Shown: positions 48,581 through 57,245, numbered from the stretch's first letter. The stretch: DNA of 64,000 nt from MFD01213-c1 sp963704405 (GCA_963704405.1 OY969903.1:2914001-2978000), one strand, 5' to 3'. The notes: generated by a model not told the origin, from the sequence alone. Numbers and translations are program-made.

Positions 48581-48610
48581 CTTCTCAGCGTCTCCGCGCC
48601 TCTGCGGTGA
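48581..48610 (-). repeat. Right arm of inverted repeat around GxxExxY gene
   Basis: Reverse-complement partner of 48163-48192 (26 of 30 identical by eye). It ends eight bases before the motB ATG, and its GGTGA is the only ribosome-binding-like sequence for motB, so the insertion may have supplied a new translation start signal. Confidence 0.85.
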
Positions 48611-48617
48611 AAATATC

Positions 48618-49445
48618 ATGGCCAAAAAAGCCCCCCCCTGCCGTTGCAAGCCTCAGGAATGTGAAGAATGCCCCGAGTGGATCTTCACGTTCGCCGATCT
48701 GGTCATGCTGATGATGGGGTTCTTCGTGATCCTCTGGGTGTTGAAGCCTTCGCCAAATCCCAAGTCGGGCGGGGGGAATACAAACCAGGAATGGGTGAAT
48801 ACCGCGGCGGCGATTCGGGATGCATTTGGATATGTGCCTAACCCGGCCAGCACCGATCCGGTGGATGAGCAGATGATCTTTCAAAAACTGAACGGGCTGA
48901 AAGTCCCGGATGGACCAGGCAAGGGCGGCGAAACCAAGATTCATCGCCAGGGAGCGGATGGGACAGATCCTGAAGTAACGACGATTCGCGTCGGGAAGCA
49001 GGCCGTGGTTGGGGGACGGCTGCTGTTTGAGAAAAAGGACTTCAAATTGGTGCCGGGAACGCTGCGCATGGTAGATGAAATCGCAGCGCAGATTCGAGGA
49101 CATCGCAATATTGTGCTGGTAAAAGGACACACTTCACTGGACGATTTCGGTGACGAAGCGACGGCCGAGCAGAAAATGGATCTTTCGCTTCGGCGGGCGC
49201 AGTCCGTCGCCGACTACCTGACCGCACATGGCGTTTCGCCCGATATTTTGCGGGTGCAGGGGTGCTCCACCTTTGAACCTGTCATGCAGCGGGAATATAC
49301 CCTGGATTCACAGGTGGTAAATCGGCGGGTGGAAGTGGAAGTCACCCCCACCCTGGTAACCGATCTGCAACAGAGTCCCAAGCCCTCAACTTCAGCGCCC
49401 GTTGAAGCATCCGGACCGGTGCCGGTGCCGGCCACATTACCATAA
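48618..49445 (+). CDS. motB: MotB-like stator protein with OmpA peptidoglycan-binding domain
   Basis: A 275-residue protein. A Cys-rich start (PCRCKPQECEECPEW) is followed by one membrane helix, IFTFADLVMLMMGFFVILWV, with the ion-binding Asp of the MotB plug. A linker and an OmpA-like domain with RVQGCSTFEPV and NRRVEVEVTPT (the NxRRVE peptidoglycan contact) come next, then a Pro/Ser tail. It anchors the MotA ring to the cell wall for flagellar rotation or related energy transduction. It lies behind motA, separated by the GxxExxY cassette. The Cys-rich N-terminus is unusual and could bind metal. Confidence 0.88.
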   Translation: MAKKAPPCRCKPQECEECPEWIFTFADLVMLMMGFFVILWVLKPSPNPKSGGGNTNQEWVNTAAAIRDAFGYVPNPASTDPVDEQMIFQKLNGLKVPDGPGKGGETKIHRQGADGTDPEVTTIRVGKQAVVGGRLLFEKKDFKLVPGTLRMVDEIAAQIRGHRNIVLVKGHTSLDDFGDEATAEQKMDLSLRRAQSVADYLTAHGVSPDILRVQGCSTFEPVMQREYTLDSQVVNRRVEVEVTPTLVTDLQQSPKPSTSAPVEASGPVPVPATLP

Positions 49446-50096
49446 GTCGCAGCACCTTCACCTCACCTTAACTTCAGTGTTGGCGACACCCTGTCGTCAA
49501 AAACGGACACCCTGTCTGCACGGATGGGCCTGCTAAAATACGCGGCGGTGCCCGTAGGTTTTTCTTAGCGCGATATTTTTCTTCATTAAATCCGAGAAAT
49601 TCCCCATCTCTCCTACACCTCAGTCCGTCATCCCTCTGGCCTGGTGTGGTCGATTCGTTCATAGGCACACTTTTTGCTCAGTGCTTCACGGTAGACCAGA
49701 ACGCCAAATTAAAGCGAAGCATAAAAGCTGAGGTTGCGCTATGAAGCAAAATTCCAAAAGTGAAGCGGTGGACGCGCGGAAGAAGGCCGCCGAAAAGGTG
49801 AGTCTGAGCGCTGCGTCTGTCTGGAATACGCCTCTTGCGCCTTCACACCGGCCAGCTTCTCCCGCTCCGGCAGTCTGGACACGCTACATCGATAGCCGCC
49901 TGAAGCAATTTAGCGCCCGTTAGTTGCGGCAATAACAATCGCGGCTGGGTCTCGTCCCATTCGGTAAGGGCACCGAAGTCGTTCCGGTTGAATCCACTTT
50001 AACCGGCTCCTTCGCCCGCCAAAGGTTTGAACAATCTGAAGACCAAACACCGCCCGTGAAATATGCGGGCTTAAAAGGAAGGATGAGCGTACGCGC
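49446..50096. other. Intergenic region upstream of GH-GT fusion
   Basis: About 650 bases. Two direct GACACCCTGTC motifs lie near 49484 and 49506, followed by TGCTAAAAT (49530), which may be a promoter. From there to 50096 a long leader contains a GCCCG/CGGGC hairpin near 50057 and AAGGAAGG about 15 bases before the next start. Apart from a 60-codon open frame at 49741 no gene is supported. Confidence 0.4.
49741..49923 (+). CDS. Possible small basic protein
   Basis: An open frame of 60 codons with GAGG eight bases before its ATG. The product (MKQNSKSEAVDARKKAAEKV at the start) is basic, Ser/Ala/Pro-rich and has no recognisable family. It lies in the long leader of the GH-GT fusion gene and could be a leader peptide or spurious. 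Low confidence. Confidence 0.3.
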   Translation: MKQNSKSEAVDARKKAAEKVSLSAASVWNTPLAPSHRPASPAPAVWTRYIDSRLKQFSAR

Positions 50097-52901
50097 ATGG
50101 TTTCCACCAACACTCAACTCAATCGGCTTAAGAGCCTGCCTGATTCACAGGACACCACACCACAAGCTTCTGATCTGTCGGCGGTCGAATCGCTTCCGGT
50201 GAAGGAATTCATCTGGGGCGCCGGGATGGAATGCTCGTTCCTTCCCCACATGAAAGTGGATCAGTTTGAGTGGACGCAGCATGACCGTTTCTGGAAGGAA
50301 GACCTCCGCCGCGCCAAGGAAGAGGCGGGCATCACCAATCTTCGATATGCGTTTCCCTGGCATGTCCTGGAACCGGAGCCGGGGAAGTTTGACTGGACCT
50401 ATTCTGACGAGCGGATGGCGGAGTTCGACAAGCTGGGCATCAACCTGATGCTCGATGTCATGCACTTCGGCACCCCGACCTGGCTGAAGCAGGCGGTCGG
50501 CGATCCGGAATTTCCCGAAGCGCTGGAACGATTTGCCGACGCGCTGGTGACTCGCTATCGCAATCAGGTCAAGATTTGGTGCCCCTTTAATGAGCCGCTG
50601 GTGTCGGCCCTGTTCAGCGGCGATCTGGGATTCTGGCCGCCTTATCAGCGCAAGTGGCGTGGATATATGCCGGTGCTCGGCCGGATTGTGCAGGCGGTGA
50701 GCCGCGGCATCCGGGCCATTCGCCGCGCGATGCCCGAAGCGACGGTGCTGCTGTGCGATGCAAGCGAAAATTTCAAAACCCGGATCGACAGCCTCCAGGC
50801 GGAATGCCGGCGGCGAAACCTGCGGCGGTTCATTGTGATGGACCTGCTGACTGGCCGCGTCGATCGCGATCATCCGCTGTACACCTGGGTCACAAGCTAC
50901 GGCCTGAGCGAACTCGATCTGCAGTGGTTTCGGAATAATCCGCAGTCGCCCGACATTCTCGGCCTCGACTACTACCCCCACAGCGACTGGCAACTGGATA
51001 TGCAGGGCAGCTCCATCAAGCAGCGCCGCGCGGATAATCCGGTCGGTCTGTATGGCATCAGCACCGCGTACTACAACCGCTACAACATCCCGCTGATGCT
51101 GACTGAGACAAGCATTGAAGGGAAGCCGATCAACCGCGAAATCTGGCTCGATCGAACCATCGACGACATCAGGCAACTCCGCGAAGAAGGCGTGCCGATG
51201 CTTGGGTTCATCTGGTGGCCACTGCTCGACCAGCTTGACTGGGACGGAGCCATGACGCACCGGATCGGCAAGATCCATGAAGTCGGGATGTTCAATCTCC
51301 AGCGGCAGAACGATGGCACGCTTCGACGAAGCAGCACGCCGCTGATCAAACTGTTTAAGGCGGCGGTCGCCGGCGGTGAAGAGCGGATCGGCAAGCTTGA
51401 GAAAATCGTCCGATCGGCCGGGCTGGATGAAACGCAAACGCCCCTGTCGACCAGCGAATCCTGGGAGGAGCTGGAAAGCGCTGTCACCGCCCGCAAGAAC
51501 GGCAATGGATCAAATGGACACGATGGCAATGGCCACGCCAACGGAAACGGAAACGGCAAGAGCGCAGTAGAAGCAGCGATCAATCGGCTCGCCGATCCGG
51601 TCGCGGGCGCCGCAAATGAACTGACGGCGGCCACGAGCCGGTTGTCCACTGAAACGCCGGCACGCATCGCCGTGCAGGACAACAAAAACACGGACAAATA
51701 CGGCGTGGTCGTCTTCAGCCACCTGCGCTGGGGATTCGTGTGGCAGCGTCCGCAGCAGTTCCTGTCGCGCTTTGCCAAGAAGCACAACGTGCTCTTTGTT
51801 GAAGAGCCTTTCTTTGATCGGCATGAAGGCGCCGAGCCCGAACTGCAATTCCATCGCGTGATGCCCAATGTCACGGTCGCCTGCCCCCATCTGGCGCCGT
51901 CTTGGAATCACAATCCGGAACTGCCCGACCTGCTGCGCAAGTTCACCAGGCAGGCAATTGAAGAGATGAACGAGAACGGTGATTTCGATAAGCCGCTGCT
52001 CTGGTATTACAGCCCGATGGATGCATCGTGGTCGCTCGGGCACTTTGAAAATCGCGGTATTGTCTACGATTCGATGGATGAGCTTTCGCAGTTCACCGGC
52101 GCTCTGCGCAGCCTGATCGCCAACGAGCGGCGGCTGATGGATCACGCCGACGTCGTCTTCACCGGTGGTTACGAGCTGTACCTGAAGAAGAAGCAGATGC
52201 ACCCCAACGTCCACTTCTTCGGCTGCGGTGTGGAATACAACCACTTCTCCCAGGCACAGGACATCAACACCAGCATCCCCCCGGACATCGACTTCATGGC
52301 CCGCCCCATCCTCGGCTGGTTCGGCGTCGTCGATGAGCGCGTCGATTACAACATGGTCGGTGAGATGGCCCGGATGAAACCGGAATGGTCCTTTGCAATG
52401 GTCGGCCCGGTGGTGAAGGTAGACCCGAATCTGCTCCCGCACTTCCCGAATCTGTATTGGCTCGGCGGGCGAGATTACAGCGTCCTTCCGAATTATTGCC
52501 GCGCGTTCGACATCAACATGATGTGCTTCGCGATCAACGCGGCCACTCAATACATCAACCCCACCAAAGCCCTCGAATACCTGGCGACCGGAAAGCCGGT
52601 CATCAGCACACCGGTGAAGGATGTCATCACGCAATACAGCGATCTGGTGGACATCGTAAAGACACCGGAAGAATTCGTCGCCGCCGCCGAGCGTGCGCTG
52701 CATAGCCCCGATCATGCCCGCATTCAGCGCGGCATAGAGAAGGCGCAGCAGAGCAGTTGGGAAAGCACCGTCAAGACGATGCAGGACCTGATCAGGCAGG
52801 CCGTCAGCCAATCCGACCGGCCAAGCACCCGCAAGGTAGAGGCCCTGCCGGAGTTTGATGATGCCAAGCTGTATCAGTATCAGCCCACGCAGGGATCATG
52901 A
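50097..52901 (+). CDS. Fusion of GH1-like glycosidase and GT-B glycosyltransferase
   Basis: A 934-residue two-domain protein. Residues 35-425 form a TIM-barrel glycosidase of GH1/clan-A type, with acid/base Glu166 in CPFNEP, nucleophile Glu337 in MLTETS and WWPLLDQLDWDGA near the substrate pocket. A linker made of Asn/Gly/His repeats spans about 468-488. Residues 535-920 form a GT-B glycosyltransferase (VFSHLRWGFVWQRPQQFLSR, then YSPMDASWSLGH, VVFTGGYELYLKKK and NPTKALEYLATGKPVISTPV). There is no signal peptide, so both activities are cytoplasmic. It precedes a UDP-galactopyranose-mutase-like gene, suggesting joint surface glycan assembly. Fusing a degrading-type and a synthesising domain is unusual; the barrel may act as a transglycosylase or be regulatory. 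Confidence 0.82.
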   Translation: MVSTNTQLNRLKSLPDSQDTTPQASDLSAVESLPVKEFIWGAGMECSFLPHMKVDQFEWTQHDRFWKEDLRRAKEEAGITNLRYAFPWHVLEPEPGKFDWTYSDERMAEFDKLGINLMLDVMHFGTPTWLKQAVGDPEFPEALERFADALVTRYRNQVKIWCPFNEPLVSALFSGDLGFWPPYQRKWRGYMPVLGRIVQAVSRGIRAIRRAMPEATVLLCDASENFKTRIDSLQAECRRRNLRRFIVMDLLTGRVDRDHPLYTWVTSYGLSELDLQWFRNNPQSPDILGLDYYPHSDWQLDMQGSSIKQRRADNPVGLYGISTAYYNRYNIPLMLTETSIEGKPINREIWLDRTIDDIRQLREEGVPMLGFIWWPLLDQLDWDGAMTHRIGKIHEVGMFNLQRQNDGTLRRSSTPLIKLFKAAVAGGEERIGKLEKIVRSAGLDETQTPLSTSESWEELESAVTARKNGNGSNGHDGNGHANGNGNGKSAVEAAINRLADPVAGAANELTAATSRLSTETPARIAVQDNKNTDKYGVVVFSHLRWGFVWQRPQQFLSRFAKKHNVLFVEEPFFDRHEGAEPELQFHRVMPNVTVACPHLAPSWNHNPELPDLLRKFTRQAIEEMNENGDFDKPLLWYYSPMDASWSLGHFENRGIVYDSMDELSQFTGALRSLIANERRLMDHADVVFTGGYELYLKKKQMHPNVHFFGCGVEYNHFSQAQDINTSIPPDIDFMARPILGWFGVVDERVDYNMVGEMARMKPEWSFAMVGPVVKVDPNLLPHFPNLYWLGGRDYSVLPNYCRAFDINMMCFAINAATQYINPTKALEYLATGKPVISTPVKDVITQYSDLVDIVKTPEEFVAAAERALHSPDHARIQRGIEKAQQSSWESTVKTMQDLIRQAVSQSDRPSTRKVEALPEFDDAKLYQYQPTQGS

Positions 52902-52916
52902 AGAACCCTGCACTTC

Positions 52917-52941
52917 CCTCTCCCGGAGTTGCCGGGAGAGG
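52917..52941. promoter_or_regulatory. Perfect 10-bp stem-loop between fusion gene and flavoprotein gene
   Basis: CCTCTCCCGG and CCGGGAGAGG flank a 5-base loop in the 74-base gap. There is no U-tract, so it is more likely an RNA processing or stabilising hairpin within an operon mRNA than a terminator. Confidence 0.45.
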
Positions 52942-52975
52942 AGGATAGAAATTAAAAATTGAAGGAGTACGCAAT

Positions 52976-54643
52976 ATGGATCCGCGAACCAAAGTAGTCA
53001 TCATCGGGGCCGGGCCGACGGGCCTGGGGGCTGGATACCGATTAAAAGAATTAGGCCACGAAAACTTTGCCATCTATGAGCGCAGCCCGCAGATTGGCGG
53101 CCTGGCCAGCAGCTTCACGGATTCAGCCGGGTTCACCTGGGACATCGGCGGGCACGTGATGTTTTCCCACTATAAATATTACGACAAGTGCTTCGACGAT
53201 CTGATGGGAAAAGATTTCCAGCTCAACAACCGCGAATGCTGGGTGCGCATGTTTGAGAAATGGGTGCCCTACCCGTTCCAGAACAACATCAGGTATCTCC
53301 CCAGGGAAGTCACCTATGAATGCCTCACCGGCCTGATCGAGGCGCAGACAAAGCGAGACCACAAATCCGCAAAGAATTTTGGCGAATTCATTGATGCAGT
53401 GTTCGGCGATGGAATCGTCAAGCACTTCATGAAGCCCTACAACTTCAAAGTCTGGGCGCATCCCGCCGAGATGATGAACAAGGAGTGGATCGGCGAGCGC
53501 GTCGCAATGGTCGACGTGAACCGCGCCATTAAGAATGTCATCCTCGGCACCGACGACTTTGGCTGGGGTCCGAACAATCAGTTCAAATTTCCGCTCTTCG
53601 GCGGCACCGGTGAATTTTATCGCCGATTCGGCGACCCGCTCCAAGGTAAAGTTCACCTGAACAAAACGGTCGATTTCATCAATCTGGTGAAAAAAGAAAT
53701 CCGCTTCAAAGACGGCGAAATCGTCAAGTACGACAAGCTCATCTCGGCGATGCCGTTGGATGTGTTGTGCAACGATATTCTCAACGGCGAAGTGCCGCGC
53801 GAGATCAAGAAAGCCACCGCATCACTCCGCCACAGCGGCGGATACATGGTCGGCATCGGCATCAAGCAACCTTGCCCGTCCACCAAGTCATGGATGTATT
53901 TCCCGGAAGACAACTGCCCGTTCTACCGCGTCACATATCTGAGCAATTACAGCCCGTTCATGACGCCGGATAATAAGACGCATTACAGCCTGCTGTGCGA
54001 AACCAGCTACAGCGAGTTCAAGGAAGTCGATGGCCGCCGCATCGTTGAAGACACCATCCGCGGCCTGATCAACGCCGGAATGCTGAAAGAAGAAGACCGC
54101 AACGATATCGTGGACACCTGGACCTACCATGCCAAATACAGCTACCCCACGCCGAGCGTGGAGCGCGACGGCATTCTGAGCCAGGCGATTCCATTCCTGG
54201 AGAAGCATGACATCTATTCCCGCGGCCGCTTCGGCATGTGGAAATATGAAGTCTCCAATACCGACCACACGCTCATGCAAGGCGTCGAACTGGTGAACCG
54301 CTGGATGCTCGGCGAGCCTGAATCAACCATCGGCATCAAGTACGAAAGCACCCTGGACGGCCGCAACGCCGCCATCCATGAACGATCATCGCTGGCAGGC
54401 AGCGGCGATCCGAAAAAAGCAAAGATCGCCAAAGATTCGCCTGAGCCGGCAAAGCCACTCGCTCATGCCGGCGAAGGACCGAAAGCAGCGCCGCATTTTA
54501 ATGTCAGCAAAACTCTGGGCTTGGACGGATCGGCCAGCAAGACAAAAATCGGCGTCGGCGGACCCGGCGATAAGCTGGAAGTTCATACATCCGAAGAAGA
54601 ACTCGGCGTGACCACGCCGCTGGAAGAGGAGTTGGACTCATGA
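52976..54643 (+). CDS. UDP-galactopyranose-mutase-like FAD protein
   Basis: A 555-residue flavoprotein. The FAD dinucleotide-binding motif is VVIIGAGPTGLGAGYRLKEL (residues 7-26), with the second FAD contact at SPQIGGLASS and the WDIGGHVMFSHYKYYD region typical of UGM and amine-oxidase-type enzymes. The C-terminal closing segment MQGVELVNRWMLGEPE is present. An extra tail of about 95 residues is low in complexity and Lys/Ala/Gly-rich. GAAGGAGT provides a strong Shine-Dalgarno. It follows the GH-GT fusion gene and probably prepares a sugar nucleotide or modifies a glycan. Whether it is a true UDP-galactopyranose mutase cannot be settled here. Confidence 0.8.
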   Translation: MDPRTKVVIIGAGPTGLGAGYRLKELGHENFAIYERSPQIGGLASSFTDSAGFTWDIGGHVMFSHYKYYDKCFDDLMGKDFQLNNRECWVRMFEKWVPYPFQNNIRYLPREVTYECLTGLIEAQTKRDHKSAKNFGEFIDAVFGDGIVKHFMKPYNFKVWAHPAEMMNKEWIGERVAMVDVNRAIKNVILGTDDFGWGPNNQFKFPLFGGTGEFYRRFGDPLQGKVHLNKTVDFINLVKKEIRFKDGEIVKYDKLISAMPLDVLCNDILNGEVPREIKKATASLRHSGGYMVGIGIKQPCPSTKSWMYFPEDNCPFYRVTYLSNYSPFMTPDNKTHYSLLCETSYSEFKEVDGRRIVEDTIRGLINAGMLKEEDRNDIVDTWTYHAKYSYPTPSVERDGILSQAIPFLEKHDIYSRGRFGMWKYEVSNTDHTLMQGVELVNRWMLGEPESTIGIKYESTLDGRNAAIHERSSLAGSGDPKKAKIAKDSPEPAKPLAHAGEGPKAAPHFNVSKTLGLDGSASKTKIGVGGPGDKLEVHTSEEELGVTTPLEEELDS

Positions 54644-54756
54644 AAGATTGCAATCCCGCCAGGCAGCACCATCCCGGCAAGGACATCCGCCGCCCCCACG
54701 CATGGCGAAGAAAGACCAACCCCGACCGCCCCCGGCTAAAGCGTTCGCGGTCTTAA
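54640..54756 (+). CDS. Possible 38-residue peptide overlapping the flavoprotein stop
   Basis: The ATG overlaps the preceding stop as ATGA and the frame stays open for 38 codons (MKDCNPARQHHPGKDIRRPH at the start). The product is very basic and low in complexity. There is no independent evidence that it is translated. Confidence 0.2.
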   Translation: MKDCNPARQHHPGKDIRRPHAWRRKTNPDRPRLKRSRS

Positions 54757-54981
54757 GGGTGCTGTGAATGTTGCGAATTGCAACATGGATCAACCCCATG
54801 TTTCCCTGATGGCACCCTAACCATCTATTGCGTCCCCTGAGCAAGCGGGCGACCCACCACGGGCCGCCCGCTTGCATTGGCATGTGACAGCCACGAAATA
54901 ACCGCTGAACTTCCGAGCCACGTCAAATATGGCGGAAGAGCAAGACGAAAATAAAGACAAAGAGAGAAACAAATCACAGCC
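54757..54981. other. Intergenic stretch with large hairpin before the IS4-type element
   Basis: An 11-bp perfect stem (GCAAGCGGGCG with CGCCCGCTTGC) lies at 54841-54875, enclosing a further CCC/GGG pairing. It may terminate transcription from the glycan gene pair, although no U-tract follows. GTTGC/GCAAC around GAATT near 54775 is a smaller palindrome. No gene is supported. Confidence 0.45.
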
Positions 54982-55007
54982 GCAGCAGCCCTCACCCTTA
55001 CCCACAA
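54982..55007. repeat. Terminal inverted repeat, left end of IS
   Basis: 26 bases that are the exact reverse complement of 56455-56480. The transposase stop codon (TAA at 55000-54998) lies inside it. Confidence 0.92.
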
Positions 55008-56394
55008 GTTGCATCGATTCGGTTTTGCTGTGTGAGTTCGATGCCGTGTGCGATTCGGGAGACGATTTCCCAGCCGATCCAGATTGCTTTCCAGCCGGGG
55101 CGGGGATCGTGTTTTCTGCCCAGCCAGCCGCCCTGGTGAGCCAGGGTTTGCCAGAATTGCCGGGGGCTCATTTGATCAATCCGGCATTGGCCTAGCGCTG
55201 CCGCGGCTTGGATCATTGCCTGCGGCACCTTCTGCTGCAGGTCGAGTTTGGCGGCTGCAGGTTCGTTGCGCGGCAGGTTGGCCCAATCACGCAGCTGCAA
55301 TAATCGCACTGCCACGGGAGAGAGCATGCTGATCAATCGAAGCAGGTTATCAATACTTTGCAACTGGGATTCGCCAAGTCTGCAACCTTCTTTCAGTGCC
55401 CGGTGCCATTCTTCAATGACCCAGCGAATGCAGTAGTAGTCGATGATCGTCAATGCATCGGCCAGATTCTCCACCGGCAAATTGGTCAGCAGCATCCACT
55501 CCAGCGACGCAGCGCCTTCGAGGGGTTCTTTGAGATAAACGACATTCACCGTCAACGGTTGGGTGGACGGCGCGCTTTTGGCCGGAGGTTGCAGTTGCAC
55601 CGTTGCAAACCGCACTTGTAATTGGGCCATGCGGGCGGGACGCGGCAGGCGCTGGGTGACGCCTTTGATCTTGCGTTTGACGCATCGCTGCTGACCGATC
55701 TCAATATCGATTTGTCCGCTGACCGGAACCTGCGCCATGTAAGACCACAGCTTGTCGGTTGCCTGCTCGATGTTGCGGTCGTGACGGGCCCGGATGACAA
55801 AACCGTTCGATGCCGCCACGCAACTGTGCATCAGACGCAGATCGTCCGCCCCTCGATCACAGATATGGATCAGGTGCGTATGGGGTGAGTTGGCCGCTTT
55901 GACGGCCTGGACGGCGTCAATCCAGACATCGCTCTCTCGAAAGCGATCACGCCTGGCTTTTTTGCTCTCCCGTGCCGCTCGCTTCACCCGCTTGAAAAAT
56001 CGCTGGTCGAGCAACCCTAAAACTTCGCCGCTTGGCGTGACCGCCAGCGCCGAATGCATCACCCATTGGCCTCCAGCAATACGGCTGGCTTGCACATTGG
56101 AGCCATCCTGCACGCACAGGACCACCGGATGCTCGCGGCACGATTGGAAAGTCACCCGCCGGTGCTGGGCTTGCAGCGCATCGGGATTAATCTGTGGATT
56201 GTCGAAAAACCGGTAAGCTGCTTTCAGCTCCGCCCACTGCTTATGTTGCACAGGCAGGGATTGACCCGGAGTCGCCGCCATTTGGGCTGCGAGTGTAACA
56301 ACCCTTTTGAACGACGACGATCACCCAGATCCAACGATCCAAAATGCTGATGAGCCCACTGATGGGCTTGGCAGACCATCATCACGACCTCCAT
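54998..56394 (-). pseudogene. IS4/Tn5-type transposase, N-terminal frameshift
   Basis: A DDE transposase of about 465 residues. The main frame (from 56281) shows AYRFFDNP, the catalytic VQDGS and ICDRGADD aspartates, and the YREK-type region CIRWVIEEWHRALKEGCRLG with the catalytic Glu. Upstream, another frame from ATG 56394 encodes the missing start, HQHFGSLDLGDRRR. The natural reading needs one more base near 56306-56323 to join DRRR to FKRVVTLAAQMAATPGQSLP. Whether the element is active depends on whether this indel is real. Confidence 0.88.
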
Positions 56395-56454
56395 GTCTGG
56401 AAAAAATCGAGGTACGTTGAAGAAAGCGAAAATGTTCTCAAAAACACTTCGGAG

Positions 56455-56480
56455 TTGTGGGTAAGGGTGAGGGCTGCTGC
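56455..56480. repeat. Terminal inverted repeat, right end of IS
   Basis: Partner of 54982-55007. It sits 60 bases upstream of the transposase ATG at 56394 (on the minus strand). Confidence 0.92.
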
Positions 56481-56492
56481 CCCTGTACGGAC

Positions 56493-56528
56493 CGGGGACA
56501 TGGGTAACACATGTGCGGGGACATGGGT
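56493..56528 (+). repeat. Two CGGGGACATGGGT direct repeats, IS481-type end
   Basis: The 13-mer CGGGGACATGGGT occurs at 56493-56505 and again at 56516-56528, just upstream of an IS481-like transposase start. Such GGGACATGGGT-rich ends are typical of that group, so this is probably the left end of a broken IS481-type element next to the intact IS4-type one. Confidence 0.6.
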
Positions 56529-56573
56529 GGCGCTTTTATCCTGCAAGCTTGAACCTTTACCGGGAGTTCAAGC

Positions 56574-57245
56574 ATGCCGTGGATGGAGGCTTCTACTGTG
56601 TGTCTCAGACAAGAATTTGTTTCGTTGGCGATCCAGCCCCGTTGTAATCTGGCGGCGTTGTGTCGTCGTTTTGCCATCAGTCGCAAGACCGCCTACAAGT
56701 GGATGGATCGCGCCAAACGCCAAGAGAATGGCGTCGTCAGCGCCCAGGGGATGGCGGATCGCTCCCGCCGCCCCTTGCTGTCGCCAGGCAGGACTGCCGG
56801 GTCGCTGGATATGCGGCTCGACCGCCTCATGGCGGCCTATATCGACCGGGTTGTAACCCTACCGGAATACAAAACGGCTAAGAACAAGATGATGGATGAG
56901 AAGCGGCTTTTGGCCGAAAATCTCACGTCAGTGGAGAAACAACGAAATACAGCCTTCGAACCGCTGAAATCCTATATTTTGGCTATAAAACAGGCCAAAA
57001 CGCTCGGAGAGACGGGAAAACCCGAGGAACAACGCGATTTCTTCAAAACCATCACTTCGAACCCAAACGTGTTCAATCGGGAGCTTCGGTTTGAACCACG
57101 CGGAGCGTGGCAACTCGTTATCCGACAAGGCTCTTTTGCCCAACACAACACCGCGCCCGCCTTAGCGGGCGCGGTGTTCCTTGGTAAAACTCGCGATGTC
57201 GTATTAAAGCGGAGAGGGGGAGAAACCGCCTCCGTTCAGCCGTGA
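56574..57245 (+). pseudogene. Chimeric ORF: IS481-type transposase N-terminus joined to serine-recombinase C-terminus
   Basis: A 223-codon open frame made of two unrelated pieces. Residues 1-76 (MPWMEASTVCLRQEFVSLAI, then CRRFAISRKTAYKWMDR and ADRSRRPLLSP) are the helix-turn-helix start of an IS481-type transposase. From about residue 78 (SLDMRLDRLMAAYIDRVVTL, later EYKTAKNKMMDEKRLLAENL and FKTITSNPNVF) the sequence is the coiled-coil C-terminus of a large serine recombinase. The catalytic domains of both are missing, so it is a scar of illegitimate joining at about 56800. A strong hairpin lies inside its 3' end. Confidence 0.75.
57147..57178 (+). terminator. Strong 14-bp stem-loop inside the chimeric ORF end
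   Basis: AACACCGCGCCCGC and GCGGGCGCGGTGTT form a perfect 14-bp stem with loop CTTA, followed by CCTTGG. It could end transcription of the old recombinase gene. It lies within the open frame, which suggests the last 20 codons are not a conserved protein end. Confidence 0.6.

Larger units (their letters stand above)
54982..56480 (-). mobile_element. IS4-type insertion sequence with perfect 26-bp terminal inverted repeats
   Basis: A 1,499-base element. Its ends, 54982-55007 and 56455-56480, are perfect 26-base inverted repeats (core CCCTCACCCTTACCCAC). It carries one minus-strand transposase gene. The flanks (ACAGCC to the left, CCCTGT to the right) show no target-site duplication, so the element may have recombined after insertion or sits at a rearrangement junction. 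Confidence 0.9.

Noticed and set aside
50145..52811. Two frames of about 430 codons opposite the GH-GT fusion gene
   Set aside because: Mirror images of a well-supported coding gene; no start signals or domains.
54970..56495. Target-site duplication of the IS4-type element
   Set aside because: The 10-12 bases on either side do not match each other.
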